DNA of 32,305 nt, taken from Gallionellaceae bacterium (GTDB taxonomy: Bacteria; Pseudomonadota; Gammaproteobacteria; Burkholderiales; Thiobacillaceae). A model generated the notes under the pieces. The model worked only from the letters and a program-made list of their open reading frames with translations, had not been told where the DNA came from and did no database searches. The DNA is taken from NCBI GenBank assembly GCA_028714735.1, contig JAQTLU010000024.1, forward strand, positions 1-32,305, read 5' to 3'. Below are positions 7,683-17,573 of this stretch, in pieces; the first letter of the stretch is position 1, and every line of letters starts with the position of its first letter. The position numbers and the translations under genes are program-made.

Positions 7683-8048
7683 ATGTCGATCAAGAAAGTG
7701 CTGGTGGTGGACGACTCGCCGACCGAGCGGTTTTACCTCGTCGATATCCTGCGCAAGCACGGTTTCGACACCGAGACGGCGGAATCCGGCGATGAAGGCA
7801 TCGCCAAGGCCAAGGCCATCCTGCCCGACCTGATCCTGATGGATGTGGTGATGCCCGGCATCAACGGTTTCCAGGTCACCCGCATGCTGTCGCGCGACGA
7901 CGCGACCAAGGCGATACCGGTGATCATGTGCACCTCGAAGGGGCAGGAAACCGACCGCGTCTGGGGCATGCGGCAAGGCGCGGTGGCCTACCTGGTCAAG
8001 CCGATCGCGGCCGACGACCTGCTGGAAAAGATCCGGAATTTTGATTAA
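7683..8048 (+). CDS. pilH: Twitching motility response regulator PilH
   Basis: 121 residues, a stand-alone receiver domain starting MSIKKVLVVDDSPTERFYL. The phosphoacceptor is D54 (ILMDVVMPGINGFQ) and the conserved lysine is K106 (YLVKP). TSKGQETDRVWGMRQGA is the typical PilH signature. PilH is the second CheY-like protein of the Pil-Chp pathway; it acts on retraction or as a phosphate sink that limits PilG signalling. It lies 11 bases after pilG, with GGAG about 10 bases before the ATG. Confidence 0.93.
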   Translation: MSIKKVLVVDDSPTERFYLVDILRKHGFDTETAESGDEGIAKAKAILPDLILMDVVMPGINGFQVTRMLSRDDATKAIPVIMCTSKGQETDRVWGMRQGAVAYLVKPIAADDLLEKIRNFD

Positions 8049-8060
8049 GAGCCTGCCCTG

Positions 8061-8573
8061 ATGGAAGAATCCCTTACCCTGCGAGAATTCCAGACCCGCC
8101 TGGCCGAACGCCTGAAAGGCGCCGCCAGTCAGGACGGCGCGACTGCCAAGCTCGGCTTCGTCGCCGGCGGCCGGCATTGGCTGACGGCGCTCGATCAGGT
8201 CGGCGAGGTGGTGACGGTGACCCGGCTGGCGCGGGCGCCCTGGACCCGGCCCTGGTTTATCGGCGTCGCCTCGGTGCGCGGCGCCATCTACGGTTGCACC
8301 GACCTGGCCGCCTACCTGGGCGTGGCGCCGGCCGGGGCGCCGGACGAAACCCGCTTGTTGCTGGCCAATGCCCGCTTCGGAGCCCATGCGGCGTTCCGCA
8401 TCGACCAGGCGCTCGGCCTGCGCAATGTCGCCGGCATGACCCCGGTACCGCTCGTCGATGACCATGCGCCCTGGCTGCTGGCCCGGTTCGTCGACGGCGA
8501 GGGCATCGAATGGACCGAAATCGCCCTGGAAAACCTGCTGGCCGAGCCCCGCTTCGTGCAGGTGGCGGCCTGA
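8061..8573 (+). CDS. pilI: CheW-like coupling protein PilI
   Basis: 170 residues with one CheW-like domain (about 30-165). It should couple the PilJ receptor to the PilL kinase in a signalling array. Visible markers are [14 protein letters not shown], the [25 protein letters not shown] segment (a PilI-type form of the NxRG block) and [15 protein letters not shown] at the end. The ribosome-binding site is weak. The next gene, pilJ, starts 16 bases after its stop. Confidence 0.88.
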   Translation: MEESLTLREFQTRLAERLKGAASQDGATAKLGFVAGGRHWLTALDQVGEVVTVTRLARAPWTRPWFIGVASVRGAIYGCTDLAAYLGVAPAGAPDETRLLLANARFGAHAAFRIDQALGLRNVAGMTPVPLVDDHAPWLLARFVDGEGIEWTEIALENLLAEPRFVQVAA

Positions 8574-8589
8574 TGAAGACGGAGACAAA

Positions 8590-10656
8590 ATGAAACGTGT
8601 GAACGTGGCAGCCTCAGCGGGCGGATGGTGGGACGGCCTGCTGAACCCGGACCTGGGGCGGATTCCGCTGCTGAAGCGCCTGTCGGCGGAACAGCGCTAT
8701 CAGACCCTGGTCCTGGCCATGGTCGTGTCCGTGCTGCTGACGGTGGTGTTCATCCTGCTCTATGTGGTGCAGGTGGGACAGCGCAGCGGTCGCATCGAGA
8801 CCTCCAGCAACCTGCAGATGCTGTCCCAGCGTTACACCAAGACCGCGCAGCAGGCGGTGCTCGGCAACAAGGCCGCGTTTGCCCAGTTGAAGGAAAGCCA
8901 GCAGGCCTTCGCGAACGGCCTGGAGACATTGACCGCGGACACCGGCCTGCTGTCCTCGCAAGGCGAACTGGTCGGCCTCAAGAAGCGTTGGGATGTCTCC
9001 CGCAAGGATATCGATACCCTGCTGGGCCAGCAGGATGTGCTGGTTGCCCTGGGCCAGTCGATCAGCCAGATCAACGTGCGCAACAACGAGCTGCTCGATC
9101 TGACCGAACAGGTCGTCGCCCTGCTGTCCGGCGGCGGCAGGGCGCTCTCCTTTGCGCACCAGCAGGCGCTGTGGACCCAGCGCATGGCCAAGAACGCCAA
9201 CGCACTGGTGTCGAGCGATGTCATCAACCCGGAAGTGGCCTATCAACTGGGCCAGGACGCAAAGACCTTCGGCGACGTCCTCAACGGCATGCTGAACGGC
9301 GATGCCGAGCTGGGTATCGCCGCGGTGGGCGACCCGGATGCGAAGGCCAAGCTGCTCGAACTGAAAGAGGTCTTCAGCGCCTTCGAGGGCCAGGTCAACC
9401 TGATCCTGAAGAACATGCCGAAACTGGTCGAGGCCAAGCGCGCCGCCCGTGAACTGTTCGACGAGAGCGAACAATTGCTGGCCATGACCGGGAAGTTGAC
9501 CGACAGCTACAAAAGCGATGCCAGCTGGATCTGGCTGGTCCTGTCCGTTTTGCTCGGCCTGACCGCGCTGGCCAGCCTGGTCACGCTTTCCCTGGCCAAC
9601 GTCGCGGAGTCGCGGCAACGGGCCGAACAGGCGGCCCGCGAGCAGGAAACGGCGGCCCGGGAAAACCGCCGCAACCAGGAGGCCATCCTGCGCCTGCTCA
9701 ACGAGATGGGCGACCTGGCCGAAGGCAACCTGACCGTGCGCGCCACCGTCACCGAGGACATCACCGGCGCCATCGCCGACTCGGTGAACTTCGCCATCGA
9801 GGAATTGCGTACCCTGGTCGAGAACGTCAACCGCGCCGCCGTGGAGGTGACCCAGGCCACCGACGACGCCAGGCAGTTGTCGGAACAGATGCTGTCGAGC
9901 GCGGAACGGCAGGCCGACGAAATCGGCCAGACCACCAGCTCGGTCCAGGTCATGTCCGAATCGGTCAACCGGGTGGCCCGGAACGCCTCGGATTCCGCCC
10001 ACGTGGCCGAGCAGTCGCTCGGCTTCGCCAGGAAGGGCGGCGATTCGGTGCGTGCCGCCATCGCCGGCATGAACGCCATCCGCGACCAGATCCAGGAGAC
10101 CTCGAAGCGGATCAAGCGGCTGGGCGAATCGTCCCAGGAGATCGGCGAGATCGTCGAACTGATTTCCGACATCACCGAGCAGACCAACGTCCTGGCCCTC
10201 AACGCCGCCATCCAGGCCGCCGCCGCCGGCGAGGCCGGGCGGGGTTTCTCGGTGGTGGCGGAAGAGGTGCAGCGGCTGGCCGAGCGCTCCGGCCAGGCGA
10301 CCCGGCGCATCGGCGCCATCGTCAAGACCATCCAGACCGACACCCAGGACACCATCAACGCCATGGAAGGCAGCACCCGCGGCGTGGTGGAGGGGGCCGC
10401 CCTGTCCGACAACGCCGGCCATGCCCTGCAGGATATCGAGACGGTGTCAGAGGAACTGGCCCGTCTGATCCAGAGCATCTCCGATGCCACCCGGGAGCAG
10501 GTCGACATCGCTTCCCGGATTGCCGACAACATGCAGCAGATACTCGAACAGACCCGGCAGGCGTCCGACGGCGCCAGCAAGAGTGCCGAGTCGGTCGGCC
10601 AGCTCACCGTGCTGGCCGATGAACTGCGCGTGTCTGTGGCCGGCTTTACCCTGTAG
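8590..10656 (+). CDS. pilJ: Pil-Chp methyl-accepting receptor PilJ
   Basis: 688 residues from the ATG at 8590 (GGAG seven bases upstream). TM1 spans about residues 40-62 and TM2 about 313-336. The periplasmic region between them holds two PilJ-type N-terminal domains, each opening with a related helix ([14 protein letters not shown] at 77-90; [14 protein letters not shown] at 194-207). A HAMP-like segment follows at about 337-410. The cytoplasmic hairpin tip is at about 532-566 ([20 protein letters not shown]). PilJ senses surface contact or periplasmic pilin and signals to PilL. No CheR-type pilK or CheB-type chpB follows in this operon. Confidence 0.93.
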   Translation: MKRVNVAASAGGWWDGLLNPDLGRIPLLKRLSAEQRYQTLVLAMVVSVLLTVVFILLYVVQVGQRSGRIETSSNLQMLSQRYTKTAQQAVLGNKAAFAQLKESQQAFANGLETLTADTGLLSSQGELVGLKKRWDVSRKDIDTLLGQQDVLVALGQSISQINVRNNELLDLTEQVVALLSGGGRALSFAHQQALWTQRMAKNANALVSSDVINPEVAYQLGQDAKTFGDVLNGMLNGDAELGIAAVGDPDAKAKLLELKEVFSAFEGQVNLILKNMPKLVEAKRAARELFDESEQLLAMTGKLTDSYKSDASWIWLVLSVLLGLTALASLVTLSLANVAESRQRAEQAAREQETAARENRRNQEAILRLLNEMGDLAEGNLTVRATVTEDITGAIADSVNFAIEELRTLVENVNRAAVEVTQATDDARQLSEQMLSSAERQADEIGQTTSSVQVMSESVNRVARNASDSAHVAEQSLGFARKGGDSVRAAIAGMNAIRDQIQETSKRIKRLGESSQEIGEIVELISDITEQTNVLALNAAIQAAAAGEAGRGFSVVAEEVQRLAERSGQATRRIGAIVKTIQTDTQDTINAMEGSTRGVVEGAALSDNAGHALQDIETVSEELARLIQSISDATREQVDIASRIADNMQQILEQTRQASDGASKSAESVGQLTVLADELRVSVAGFTL

Positions 10657-10664
10657 GGGACCCC

Positions 10665-13600
10665 GTGAACGTGGACAGCCTGAATGATTTCGATATCGGC
10701 CCCCTGACCTGGGTCAAGGGTGAGATCGATGTGGCCTGCAACGCGGCGGCGGCGGCCCTGACCTCCTGGAACGGCGAGGACCTGATCCCGCTCAAGGAGG
10801 CGGTGACCTACCTGCACCAGGTCTCCGGCGCCCTCCAGATCGTCGGCCTGCAGGGGGTCTACCAGGTCAACAGCGCCATCGAAGCGCTGCTGGCCGAGAT
10901 GCAGGCCAAGGCAGCGCTGCGCCATCGGGGCGCGGCCGACCAGGCCATCCAGGCGATCCGGGCCTTGCAGGCCTATCTGGACGGTCTCATGGCCGGAGGC
11001 GTCAACGCCGAGCTGGCCTTGATGCCGGCCTACACGGCGATTCAGGTCGGCCGCGGCGCCGAACCGCCGCCGCCGAGCGAACTGTTCTTCCCCGATGTCG
11101 GCCTGCGGGTCCGGCGCCCGGCCCCCGAACCGCAGCTGGACGCCACCGGCCTGCCCCGGGCGCTGCGCACGGCGCGTTCGAAGTACCAGAAAGGCCTGCT
11201 GCAATACCTGCAGAACAAGGATGCCCAGTCCGGCCTGGCGCACATGGAAGTGGCGGTCCGGGAAGTCGAACCGCTGGCGCCGGGGGCGGCGCAATATACC
11301 TTCTGGTGGGCCGTCGGCGGCATGCTGGAGGCGATGCGCCGGCACGGTTCGGCACCCGACCCGTGGACCAAGCGCCTGTTCAGCCGGCTCGACCTGCAGC
11401 TGCGCAAGCTGACCGAAGGTTCGCGCCAGCTGGCCGAGAGTCTGTTCCGCGACGTGCTGTACGGCTTGCTTCACGATACCGAGCCGGCCGGCCGCGCCGC
11501 CGAGGTGCGGGCGCTGTTCGAGCTGGATCGCTACCTGCCGCCGGTTGCGGGCGGCCCCGACGAGCAACGCGCCCTCGACCTGCGGCCCATGCTGGCCCGT
11601 TTGCGCGAAGGACTGGCCGCGGCCAAGGAGCAGTGGCTGCAACTCTGCTCCGGGCGCAAGGAAAGCCTGGGGCCATTGCGCAGCTCGGCGAAACAGATCC
11701 TCGAAGCGGCCGGCCAGATCGGCGATGCCGCCATCGATGGCCTCGCCAAGGCCATCCAGCAGGCCGTGGCGGATACCGCCGACGCCGACGAGGCGGTCCG
11801 GAACGAGGCCTTGCAGGTCGAAATGGCGACCGCACTGTTGTTGCTGCAGCACGGCGCCGAAGACTATTTCAAGCTCGGCCACGATTTCGGCAGCCATGCC
11901 GAACTGCAGGCCGGCCGGCTGCGCGCCGCGGTGTCCGGCGAAGAGCCCCTGAGTGCCGTCCCGGGCGCGCCGCTGCTCGACGAGATTGCCCGCCAGGCCC
12001 AGGAAAAGCTGCTGCTGACCCAGGTCAGCCGCGAGATCCAGGCCAACCTGAACCAGATCGAGGAGATCCTCGACAAATTCTTCCGCAACCGTACCGAGCG
12101 CGCCGGCCTGCCCCTGGTGCCTGGGCTGCTGAAACAGGTCCAGGGCGCCCTCAACATGCTGCAGCTGGAGGTCGCCTCCGAACTGGTCCAGGCGGTCTCC
12201 GCACGGGTCGGCCAGATCGCTTCGGCGGACCATGCCCTGGCCGCCGAGGAACTGAACTGGATCGCCGAGGCGATCTCCTCCCTTGGCCTGTATGTCGAAG
12301 CGCTGCGCAACGGCCGCGACGACCCCGCCGGCCTGCAGGCGCTGCTGACTCCGGCCGAGGTCGCCGGGCCGGCCGAAGCCAGCCTCGAGACGACCCTGGC
12401 CGAAGCCGCCGAGAAGCTGCTGGCGACCGCGGGCCAGTTGAACGAAGCCGCCGACCAGACCGAATTGCGCGGCGAGATCCGCAGCGAGCTCGCGCGCATC
12501 GCCCAGGACGCCGATCTGGTGGGCGACAGCAGCCTGCACGGCCAGGCCGGCGAGGCGCTGCGCCTGCTCGATGAAAACGCCGCTCCTGACGCCATCCGGA
12601 CGGCCGTGCGTTCCCTGACGGGGGCCGCCGCGGCGACAGACGCGGAGACGCCGGCCGCGCTTGCGCAAAGCGAGCAGGAGGTCGATGCCGAACTGCTGGA
12701 GATCTACCTCGAAGAGGCCAATAGCGTGCTCGGAGACATCGCCGGGCGGCTGCTGCGCCTGCGCGAATCGAGCCACGAACATGCCGATTTCGTCGATATC
12801 CGGCGCGGTTTCCACACCCTGAAGGGCAGCGGACGCATGGTCGGCCTGAACGACCTGGCCGAGGTGGCCTGGGAGGCCGAGCAGACCCTGAATTTCTGGC
12901 TGCGCGAGGAGCGTGCGATCAACGGCGCGATCCTCGATTTCGTCGACCTGGCCGCCGCGGGATTCCGGCGCTGGGTGGCCGAGCTGGCTGGCACGGGGAC
13001 GGTCCGGCACCTGGATGCCGAAGCGGTGGTGGCGCGCGCACGTCACCTGCGCGGTGAGCCGGAGGCGGTCGAGGCCGTGGTCGAGGCGCCCGTCGCCGAG
13101 GCAATCGCGTCCGGGGCGGCCCAGGAAGTCCCGCTTGAACCGGCACGGACGGAAACGCCGGTCGAGCCGGTAATCGAGCCCGAGCCGGTGCTGATCGGCG
13201 ACCACGCCGTGCCGGCACCGCTGTTCGCGGTCTTCTCCGCTGAGGCGGCCCAACGCCTGGCCGAGCTGCGGCAAAACCTGGCCGACCTGGCCGAGGTCGC
13301 CGACGAACAGCAATGGGCCGGGTTCGCCCGCGCCGCCCACACCCTGGCCGGCATCGCCCGCACCACCGGACTGACCCCGCTGGCCACGGCCGCCCATGAG
13401 GTGGAAACCTGGGCTTCGGCCTGGCCGGACAAGGTCCGGCCACTGCCCGAGGCCGCCCACGCCACGGTCTGCTGGGCGGTCGAGCGTCTGGCCGCCGGCC
13501 TGGAAGACATCGCCCGGCATGACTGGCCGAGCTTCCCGGACGACCTGGCGGCGCGCCTGGCCGAACTGGCGCCCGAGACGGAGCCGTCGGTCGAGCTTCT

Positions 13601-15911
13601 GCCGACAGCCGAAGCGGTCGCCGTGGCCGAACCGGTGCCCGAAGCGGGGGCTGCGGCCGAGGAACTGTATGCCGCGCTTGTCGCCGAAGCGCCTGCGGCC
13701 ACGCCGGCCGTCGAGTTGCCCGCCGAGGCATGCGACCCGCAACTGCTGCCCATCTTCCTGGCCGAAGCGGACGAGTTGCTGCCCCGGATCGGCGACAGCC
13801 TGCGCCGCTGGCGCGCCACCCCGGCCGAAGCGGAGCCCTGCCAGGCCTTGCAAAGGGCGCTGCATACCCTCAAGGGCAGCGCCCGCATGGCCGGTGCGAT
13901 GCGGCTGGGCGACGCTACCCACGCCATGGAGACGCGCATCGCCGAACGCGGCGAGACGCCGCCCGACGCCGCCTTCCTGGACAGCCTGGAGCATGACTAC
14001 GATGCCCTGGCCGAACAGGTCGACCGCCTGCGCAAGCCTGTCCAGGCCACCCCGCTGCGAGCGGAAGCCGGACTGGCCGAGACCGGGGTGGCGCTGCCGA
14101 TGGCGCCGCTGCCGGAAGACGATGCCGGCATCCGCCAGGCCTTCCGGGCCAAGGCCAACATACTCGATACCCTGATCAACGAGGCCGGCGAGGTCAGTAT
14201 CGCCCGCTCCCGCATCGAGGTGGCGCTCAACCATTACCGGCTGACGGCCCAGGAATTGACCGCCAACGTCGAGCGCCTGCGCGGCCAGCTGCGCGAACTG
14301 GAGATCGAGGCCGAGACCCAGATCGGGGCGCGCATGACCCGGCTGGACGACCATTTCGATCCCCTGGAGTTCGACCGCTACACCCGGTTGCAGGAATTGA
14401 CCCGCCTGATGGCGGAGAGCGTGAACGACGTCTCCACCGCCCAGGAAAACCTCCTCGCCGGCCTGTCCGATGCCGAATACGCCTTGCTCCAGCAGGGCCG
14501 CACCACGCGCAGCCTGCAGCAGGAGTTGATGCACATCCGCATGGTGCGCCTGAACAGCCAGGCCGAACGGCTGCACCGCATCGTCCGCCAGGCCGCCAGG
14601 GAACTCGGCCGCAACGCCCATCTGCAGATCGAGGGCGGCGATACCGAACTGGACCGCTCGGTGCTCGACAAGGCCATGGTGCCGTTCGAGCACCTGTTGC
14701 GCAACGCGGTCGCCCATGGCATTGAGACGGCCGAGCGGCGCCGTGCCGCCGACAAGCCGGAATACGGCGATATCCGCCTGTCGGCGCGCCAGGAAGGCGC
14801 CGAGGTGGTGCTGACCCTGAGCGACGATGGCGCCGGGGTCGATCTCGACAAGGTGCGCGCCCGCGCCGAGGCCATGGACTGGCTGCGTCCGGGCGAGCCG
14901 GCCGAGCGCGAGCGCCTGGAATCCTTCCTGTTCATGCCCGGTTTCTCGACCATGGAGACGGTGACCCAGGTGGCCGGCCGCGGCGTCGGCCTCGACGTGG
15001 TGCGCAGCGAGATCGCCTCGGTCGGCGGCCGGATCCGGATCGAGAGCGAGCCCGGCCGGGGCACCCGCTTCACCATCCGCCTGCCGACCACGCTGGCCCT
15101 GGCCCAGGTGGTCCTGGCCAAGGCGGGCAATCAGGTCTACGCCATCCCGGCCGGGATGGTGGTGCTGGTGCGGGAAGTCCAGGAGGCCGAGTGGCATGGC
15201 ATCGTCGCCGACGGCCGGATCGATCTGGACGAACAGGCCTATCCGCTGCGCTCGCTGGCCGAATTGACCGGACAGCAACCTCTGCCGGTGGTGGGCCGCT
15301 ACCGTACCGTGTTGCTGCTCAGGTCCGGCGACGAACGGGTCGCCATGCGGGTGGACGGTCTGTCGGGTAACACCGAGGCGGTGGTCAAGGCGATCGGTCC
15401 GCAGCTGTCGCGCGTGCCCGGCGTGGCCGGCGCCACGGTGCTCCCGGACGGCCGGGTCTCGCTGATCCTGAACCCGTTCGCCCTGATGGAGAGCGCGCCG
15501 GCCGAGGCCGCGCCGGTGGTCGAGGCGGCCGATGCCGATGCCGGGCTGCCGCTGGTGCTGGTGGTGGACGACTCGCTGACCGTGCGCAAGATCACCGGCC
15601 GCCTGCTGCATCGGGAAGGCTACCGGGTCACCACCGCCAAGGACGGCGTCGAGGCCCTGGAAGTCTTGCAGGACGAGGTGCCGGCGGTGATGCTGCTGGA
15701 TATCGAGATGCCGCGCATGGACGGTTTCGAGGTGGCCCGCCACGTTCGTGCCGACCCCCGCACCCATGACCTGCCGATCATCATGATCACCTCGCGCACC
15801 GCCGACAAGCACCGCGACCACGCCACCGAACTGGGCGTCGACCTGTACATGGGCAAGCCCTATCAGGAAGAGGAACTGCTGGCGGCGATCGCCGGGTTCA
15901 TGGCCCGGTAG
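10665..15911 (+). CDS. pilL: Hybrid chemosensory kinase PilL/ChpA
   Basis: 1748 residues with a GTG start. Residues 1-660 form a helical region with degenerate Hpt/FimL-like units (for example YLHQVSGALQIVGL near 50). Three histidine-bearing Hpt domains follow: H717 (FHTLKGSGRMVG), H892 (AHTLAGIARTTG, where Ala replaces the usual Lys) and H1067 (LHTLKGSARMAG). Pro/Glu-rich linkers separate them (about 797-850 and 970-1020). A CheA-type dimerisation and ATPase core follows, with the N-box at N1347 (HLLRNAVAHGIE), DDGAGVDL at 1387 and GRGVGLDVV near 1440. A CheW domain covers about 1475-1610. The C-terminal receiver has D1679 and K1731. It is the kinase of the Pil-Chp system acting on PilG and PilH. 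Confidence 0.93.
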   Translation: MNVDSLNDFDIGPLTWVKGEIDVACNAAAAALTSWNGEDLIPLKEAVTYLHQVSGALQIVGLQGVYQVNSAIEALLAEMQAKAALRHRGAADQAIQAIRALQAYLDGLMAGGVNAELALMPAYTAIQVGRGAEPPPPSELFFPDVGLRVRRPAPEPQLDATGLPRALRTARSKYQKGLLQYLQNKDAQSGLAHMEVAVREVEPLAPGAAQYTFWWAVGGMLEAMRRHGSAPDPWTKRLFSRLDLQLRKLTEGSRQLAESLFRDVLYGLLHDTEPAGRAAEVRALFELDRYLPPVAGGPDEQRALDLRPMLARLREGLAAAKEQWLQLCSGRKESLGPLRSSAKQILEAAGQIGDAAIDGLAKAIQQAVADTADADEAVRNEALQVEMATALLLLQHGAEDYFKLGHDFGSHAELQAGRLRAAVSGEEPLSAVPGAPLLDEIARQAQEKLLLTQVSREIQANLNQIEEILDKFFRNRTERAGLPLVPGLLKQVQGALNMLQLEVASELVQAVSARVGQIASADHALAAEELNWIAEAISSLGLYVEALRNGRDDPAGLQALLTPAEVAGPAEASLETTLAEAAEKLLATAGQLNEAADQTELRGEIRSELARIAQDADLVGDSSLHGQAGEALRLLDENAAPDAIRTAVRSLTGAAAATDAETPAALAQSEQEVDAELLEIYLEEANSVLGDIAGRLLRLRESSHEHADFVDIRRGFHTLKGSGRMVGLNDLAEVAWEAEQTLNFWLREERAINGAILDFVDLAAAGFRRWVAELAGTGTVRHLDAEAVVARARHLRGEPEAVEAVVEAPVAEAIASGAAQEVPLEPARTETPVEPVIEPEPVLIGDHAVPAPLFAVFSAEAAQRLAELRQNLADLAEVADEQQWAGFARAAHTLAGIARTTGLTPLATAAHEVETWASAWPDKVRPLPEAAHATVCWAVERLAAGLEDIARHDWPSFPDDLAARLAELAPETEPSVELLPTAEAVAVAEPVPEAGAAAEELYAALVAEAPAATPAVELPAEACDPQLLPIFLAEADELLPRIGDSLRRWRATPAEAEPCQALQRALHTLKGSARMAGAMRLGDATHAMETRIAERGETPPDAAFLDSLEHDYDALAEQVDRLRKPVQATPLRAEAGLAETGVALPMAPLPEDDAGIRQAFRAKANILDTLINEAGEVSIARSRIEVALNHYRLTAQELTANVERLRGQLRELEIEAETQIGARMTRLDDHFDPLEFDRYTRLQELTRLMAESVNDVSTAQENLLAGLSDAEYALLQQGRTTRSLQQELMHIRMVRLNSQAERLHRIVRQAARELGRNAHLQIEGGDTELDRSVLDKAMVPFEHLLRNAVAHGIETAERRRAADKPEYGDIRLSARQEGAEVVLTLSDDGAGVDLDKVRARAEAMDWLRPGEPAERERLESFLFMPGFSTMETVTQVAGRGVGLDVVRSEIASVGGRIRIESEPGRGTRFTIRLPTTLALAQVVLAKAGNQVYAIPAGMVVLVREVQEAEWHGIVADGRIDLDEQAYPLRSLAELTGQQPLPVVGRYRTVLLLRSGDERVAMRVDGLSGNTEAVVKAIGPQLSRVPGVAGATVLPDGRVSLILNPFALMESAPAEAAPVVEAADADAGLPLVLVVDDSLTVRKITGRLLHREGYRVTTAKDGVEALEVLQDEVPAVMLLDIEMPRMDGFEVARHVRADPRTHDLPIIMITSRTADKHRDHATELGVDLYMGKPYQEEELLAAIAGFMAR

Positions 15912-15923
15912 CGGGCAAGGACT

Positions 15924-15953
15924 CACCGCCCAGGCCGGAACGCCTGGGCGGTG
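15924..15953. terminator. Long hairpin between pilL and the cold-shock/DUF1294 gene
   Basis: A 12-bp perfect stem (15924-15935 with 15942-15953) has a six-base loop and begins 13 bases after the pilL stop. The following T run is short (GTTTCG). It is therefore a strong hairpin but not a textbook terminator. It could act for both convergent genes or protect the 3' ends of their mRNAs. Confidence 0.65.
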
Positions 15954-15959
15954 GTTTCG

Positions 15960-16574
15960 TCACATGGCGGCCAGGATCGAGTGCAGCAAAGCGGCGCCAG
16001 ACGGCGTCAGCCACCAGCCTAGCGCACCGCAGTTCAGGATGGCCGTGGCCCAAAATACGATCTGGAAGGATTGCTTTCTGGATTTGTGGCGCAGGGTTTT
16101 CTGTGCGTAGAGTGCTCCAGGCCAGCCACCGACCAGGCTCAGCAGATGCAGGGTGCTTTCCGGCGTTCTCCAGCGGCCGGCCTGCGCGGCGGATTTGTCC
16201 AGGAAGTAGGCCAGGTAAGCCGCCAGGCTGCTGAGCAGATAAAGAAAATAAACGAGGGCCGGCAACCTGCCCACCAGTGTGGTTGCCGTCAGGAAGATGA
16301 AAAAGAGTGCGAGCAGGACGGGCAGGGCGATTCCCGTCCTGGTCGAGCCCGCCCAGTATGGCCGGGCGCCGGAAAACGCAACGTTTTCCGCCCGCTTGCG
16401 TCCCTTGGCGTCGGTGGTGACTTCATAACTGACGATGTCGTTGCCGACGGGTCGCCGCCCGCGCTTTGAGAATGACTTGATGTGAACGAAAATCTGCTCG
16501 GACCCATTGTTCTGGACAATGAATCCATAGCCTTGATCATCCTTCCAGGTGGCTATCCTGCCCTGGTAGCGCAT
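15960..16574 (-). CDS. Cold-shock-domain / DUF1294 membrane protein
   Basis: 204 residues from the ATG at 16574 (MRYQGRIATW), chosen because AGGA lies five bases upstream. An in-frame ATG 18 codons earlier is possible but has no such site. Residues 1-66 are a cold-shock domain with RNA-binding motifs GYGFIV and IFVHI. Two hydrophobic segments follow (about 80-102 and 106-130), then the DUF1294 signature around LHLLSLVGGWPGALYAQKTLRHKS and a final membrane segment. It is a known domain pairing with unknown function; nucleic-acid binding at the inner membrane is inferred. It lies 138 bases after uppP on the same strand. Confidence 0.85.
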   Translation of the reverse strand: MRYQGRIATWKDDQGYGFIVQNNGSEQIFVHIKSFSKRGRRPVGNDIVSYEVTTDAKGRKRAENVAFSGARPYWAGSTRTGIALPVLLALFFIFLTATTLVGRLPALVYFLYLLSSLAAYLAYFLDKSAAQAGRWRTPESTLHLLSLVGGWPGALYAQKTLRHKSRKQSFQIVFWATAILNCGALGWWLTPSGAALLHSILAAM

Positions 16575-16624
16575 TCGATTCCTGCCCCGGTTTGCTTGGC
16601 GATTGTCTGAGTAGGCCGAATAAG

Positions 16625-16657
16625 GCAAAGCCGCGCGAGTGAACCACGGCGGCTTGC
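16625..16657 (-). terminator. Possible hairpin downstream of uppP
   Basis: On the minus strand GCAAGCCGC can pair with GCGGCTTTGC, with a single bulged base and a loop of about 14 bases. CTTATTC follows. It lies in the 138-base gap after uppP. The long loop and poor T run make it a weak terminator candidate at best. Confidence 0.35.
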
Positions 16658-16712
16658 TTTGAACGGGCTGCCCACCGGCTGGGCAAGCGCTCGAAGCGAG
16701 ATGTTTCCAGAT

Positions 16713-17534
16713 TTACCCCGTCCAGTCGATCACTCCGGTGTAGGCGGTCGCCAGCACAAGGACGCCGAAGCCGATGCGGTACCAGGCGAACGCCGTGAAA
16801 TCGTGGCTGGAGATGAAGCGCAACAGCCAGCGCACACACAGGAAGGCGCTGATGAACGAGGCCGTGCTGCCGACGGCGAACAGCGGCAGGTCGGCGGCGC
16901 TGAACAGGTCGCGGTGCTTGTAGACGTCGTACAGTGTGGCCGCGAACATGGTCGGGACGGCGAGGAAAAAGGAGAACTCGGTCGCCGCCTTCCGGGACAG
17001 CCCGAAGAACAGGCCGCCGATGATGGTGGCGCCCGAACGCGAGGTGCCGGGGATCATCGCCAGGGCCTGGGCGAAGCCGACCTTGAGGGCGTCGCGCCAG
17101 GTCATGTCGTCGACCGTCTCCGCCTTGACCACATGCTGGCGCCGCTCCGCCCACAGGATCAGCAGGCCGCCGACGATGAAGGCGGTGGCCACCACCAGCG
17201 GGTTGAACAGGTAGGCCTTGATCTGCTTGATGAACAGCAGGCCGAGCACCGCCGCGGGCATGAAAGCGACGATCAGGTTGAAGGCGAAGCGGCGCGAGGC
17301 CGGTTCGCGGGTCAGGCTGGCCACGACATGGCCGAGCCGCTGCCGGTAGACCCAGACCACCGCCAGGATCGCCGCCAGCTGGATGGCGATTTCGAATACC
17401 TTGGCCTTGTCGTCGTGGAAGCCGAGCAACTGGCCGGCGATGATCAGGTGGCCGGTCGATGAGATGGGCAGAAATTCGGTCAGGCCCTCGACGATGCCGA
17501 GCACCAGTGCCTTGAGCAGTAACAGGGTATCCAA
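16713..17534 (-). CDS. uppP: Undecaprenyl-diphosphatase
   Basis: 273 residues, a polytopic inner-membrane protein with about eight hydrophobic segments. UppP (BacA) dephosphorylates undecaprenyl pyrophosphate so the lipid carrier can be reused in peptidoglycan synthesis. The two active-site motifs are intact: [14 protein letters not shown] near residue 16, and [10 protein letters not shown] in the middle of the protein. AAGGAGG is present upstream of the start. It follows the zinc-ribbon gene by 39 bases and is probably the last gene of the yggS operon. Confidence 0.96.
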   Translation of the reverse strand: MDTLLLLKALVLGIVEGLTEFLPISSTGHLIIAGQLLGFHDDKAKVFEIAIQLAAILAVVWVYRQRLGHVVASLTREPASRRFAFNLIVAFMPAAVLGLLFIKQIKAYLFNPLVVATAFIVGGLLILWAERRQHVVKAETVDDMTWRDALKVGFAQALAMIPGTSRSGATIIGGLFFGLSRKAATEFSFFLAVPTMFAATLYDVYKHRDLFSAADLPLFAVGSTASFISAFLCVRWLLRFISSHDFTAFAWYRIGFGVLVLATAYTGVIDWTG

Positions 17535-17573
17535 AGTGCGCCTCCTTGTGAGGCCGGGATTATAGCCTCAGCT

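Noticed and set aside
9507-15926. Minus-strand open frame of more than 2100 codons opposite pilJ and pilL
   Set aside because: It lies antisense to two well-supported genes, and its composition (Gly/His/Gln/Arg-rich low complexity) is typical of the shadow frame of GC-rich coding DNA. No domain is recognisable.
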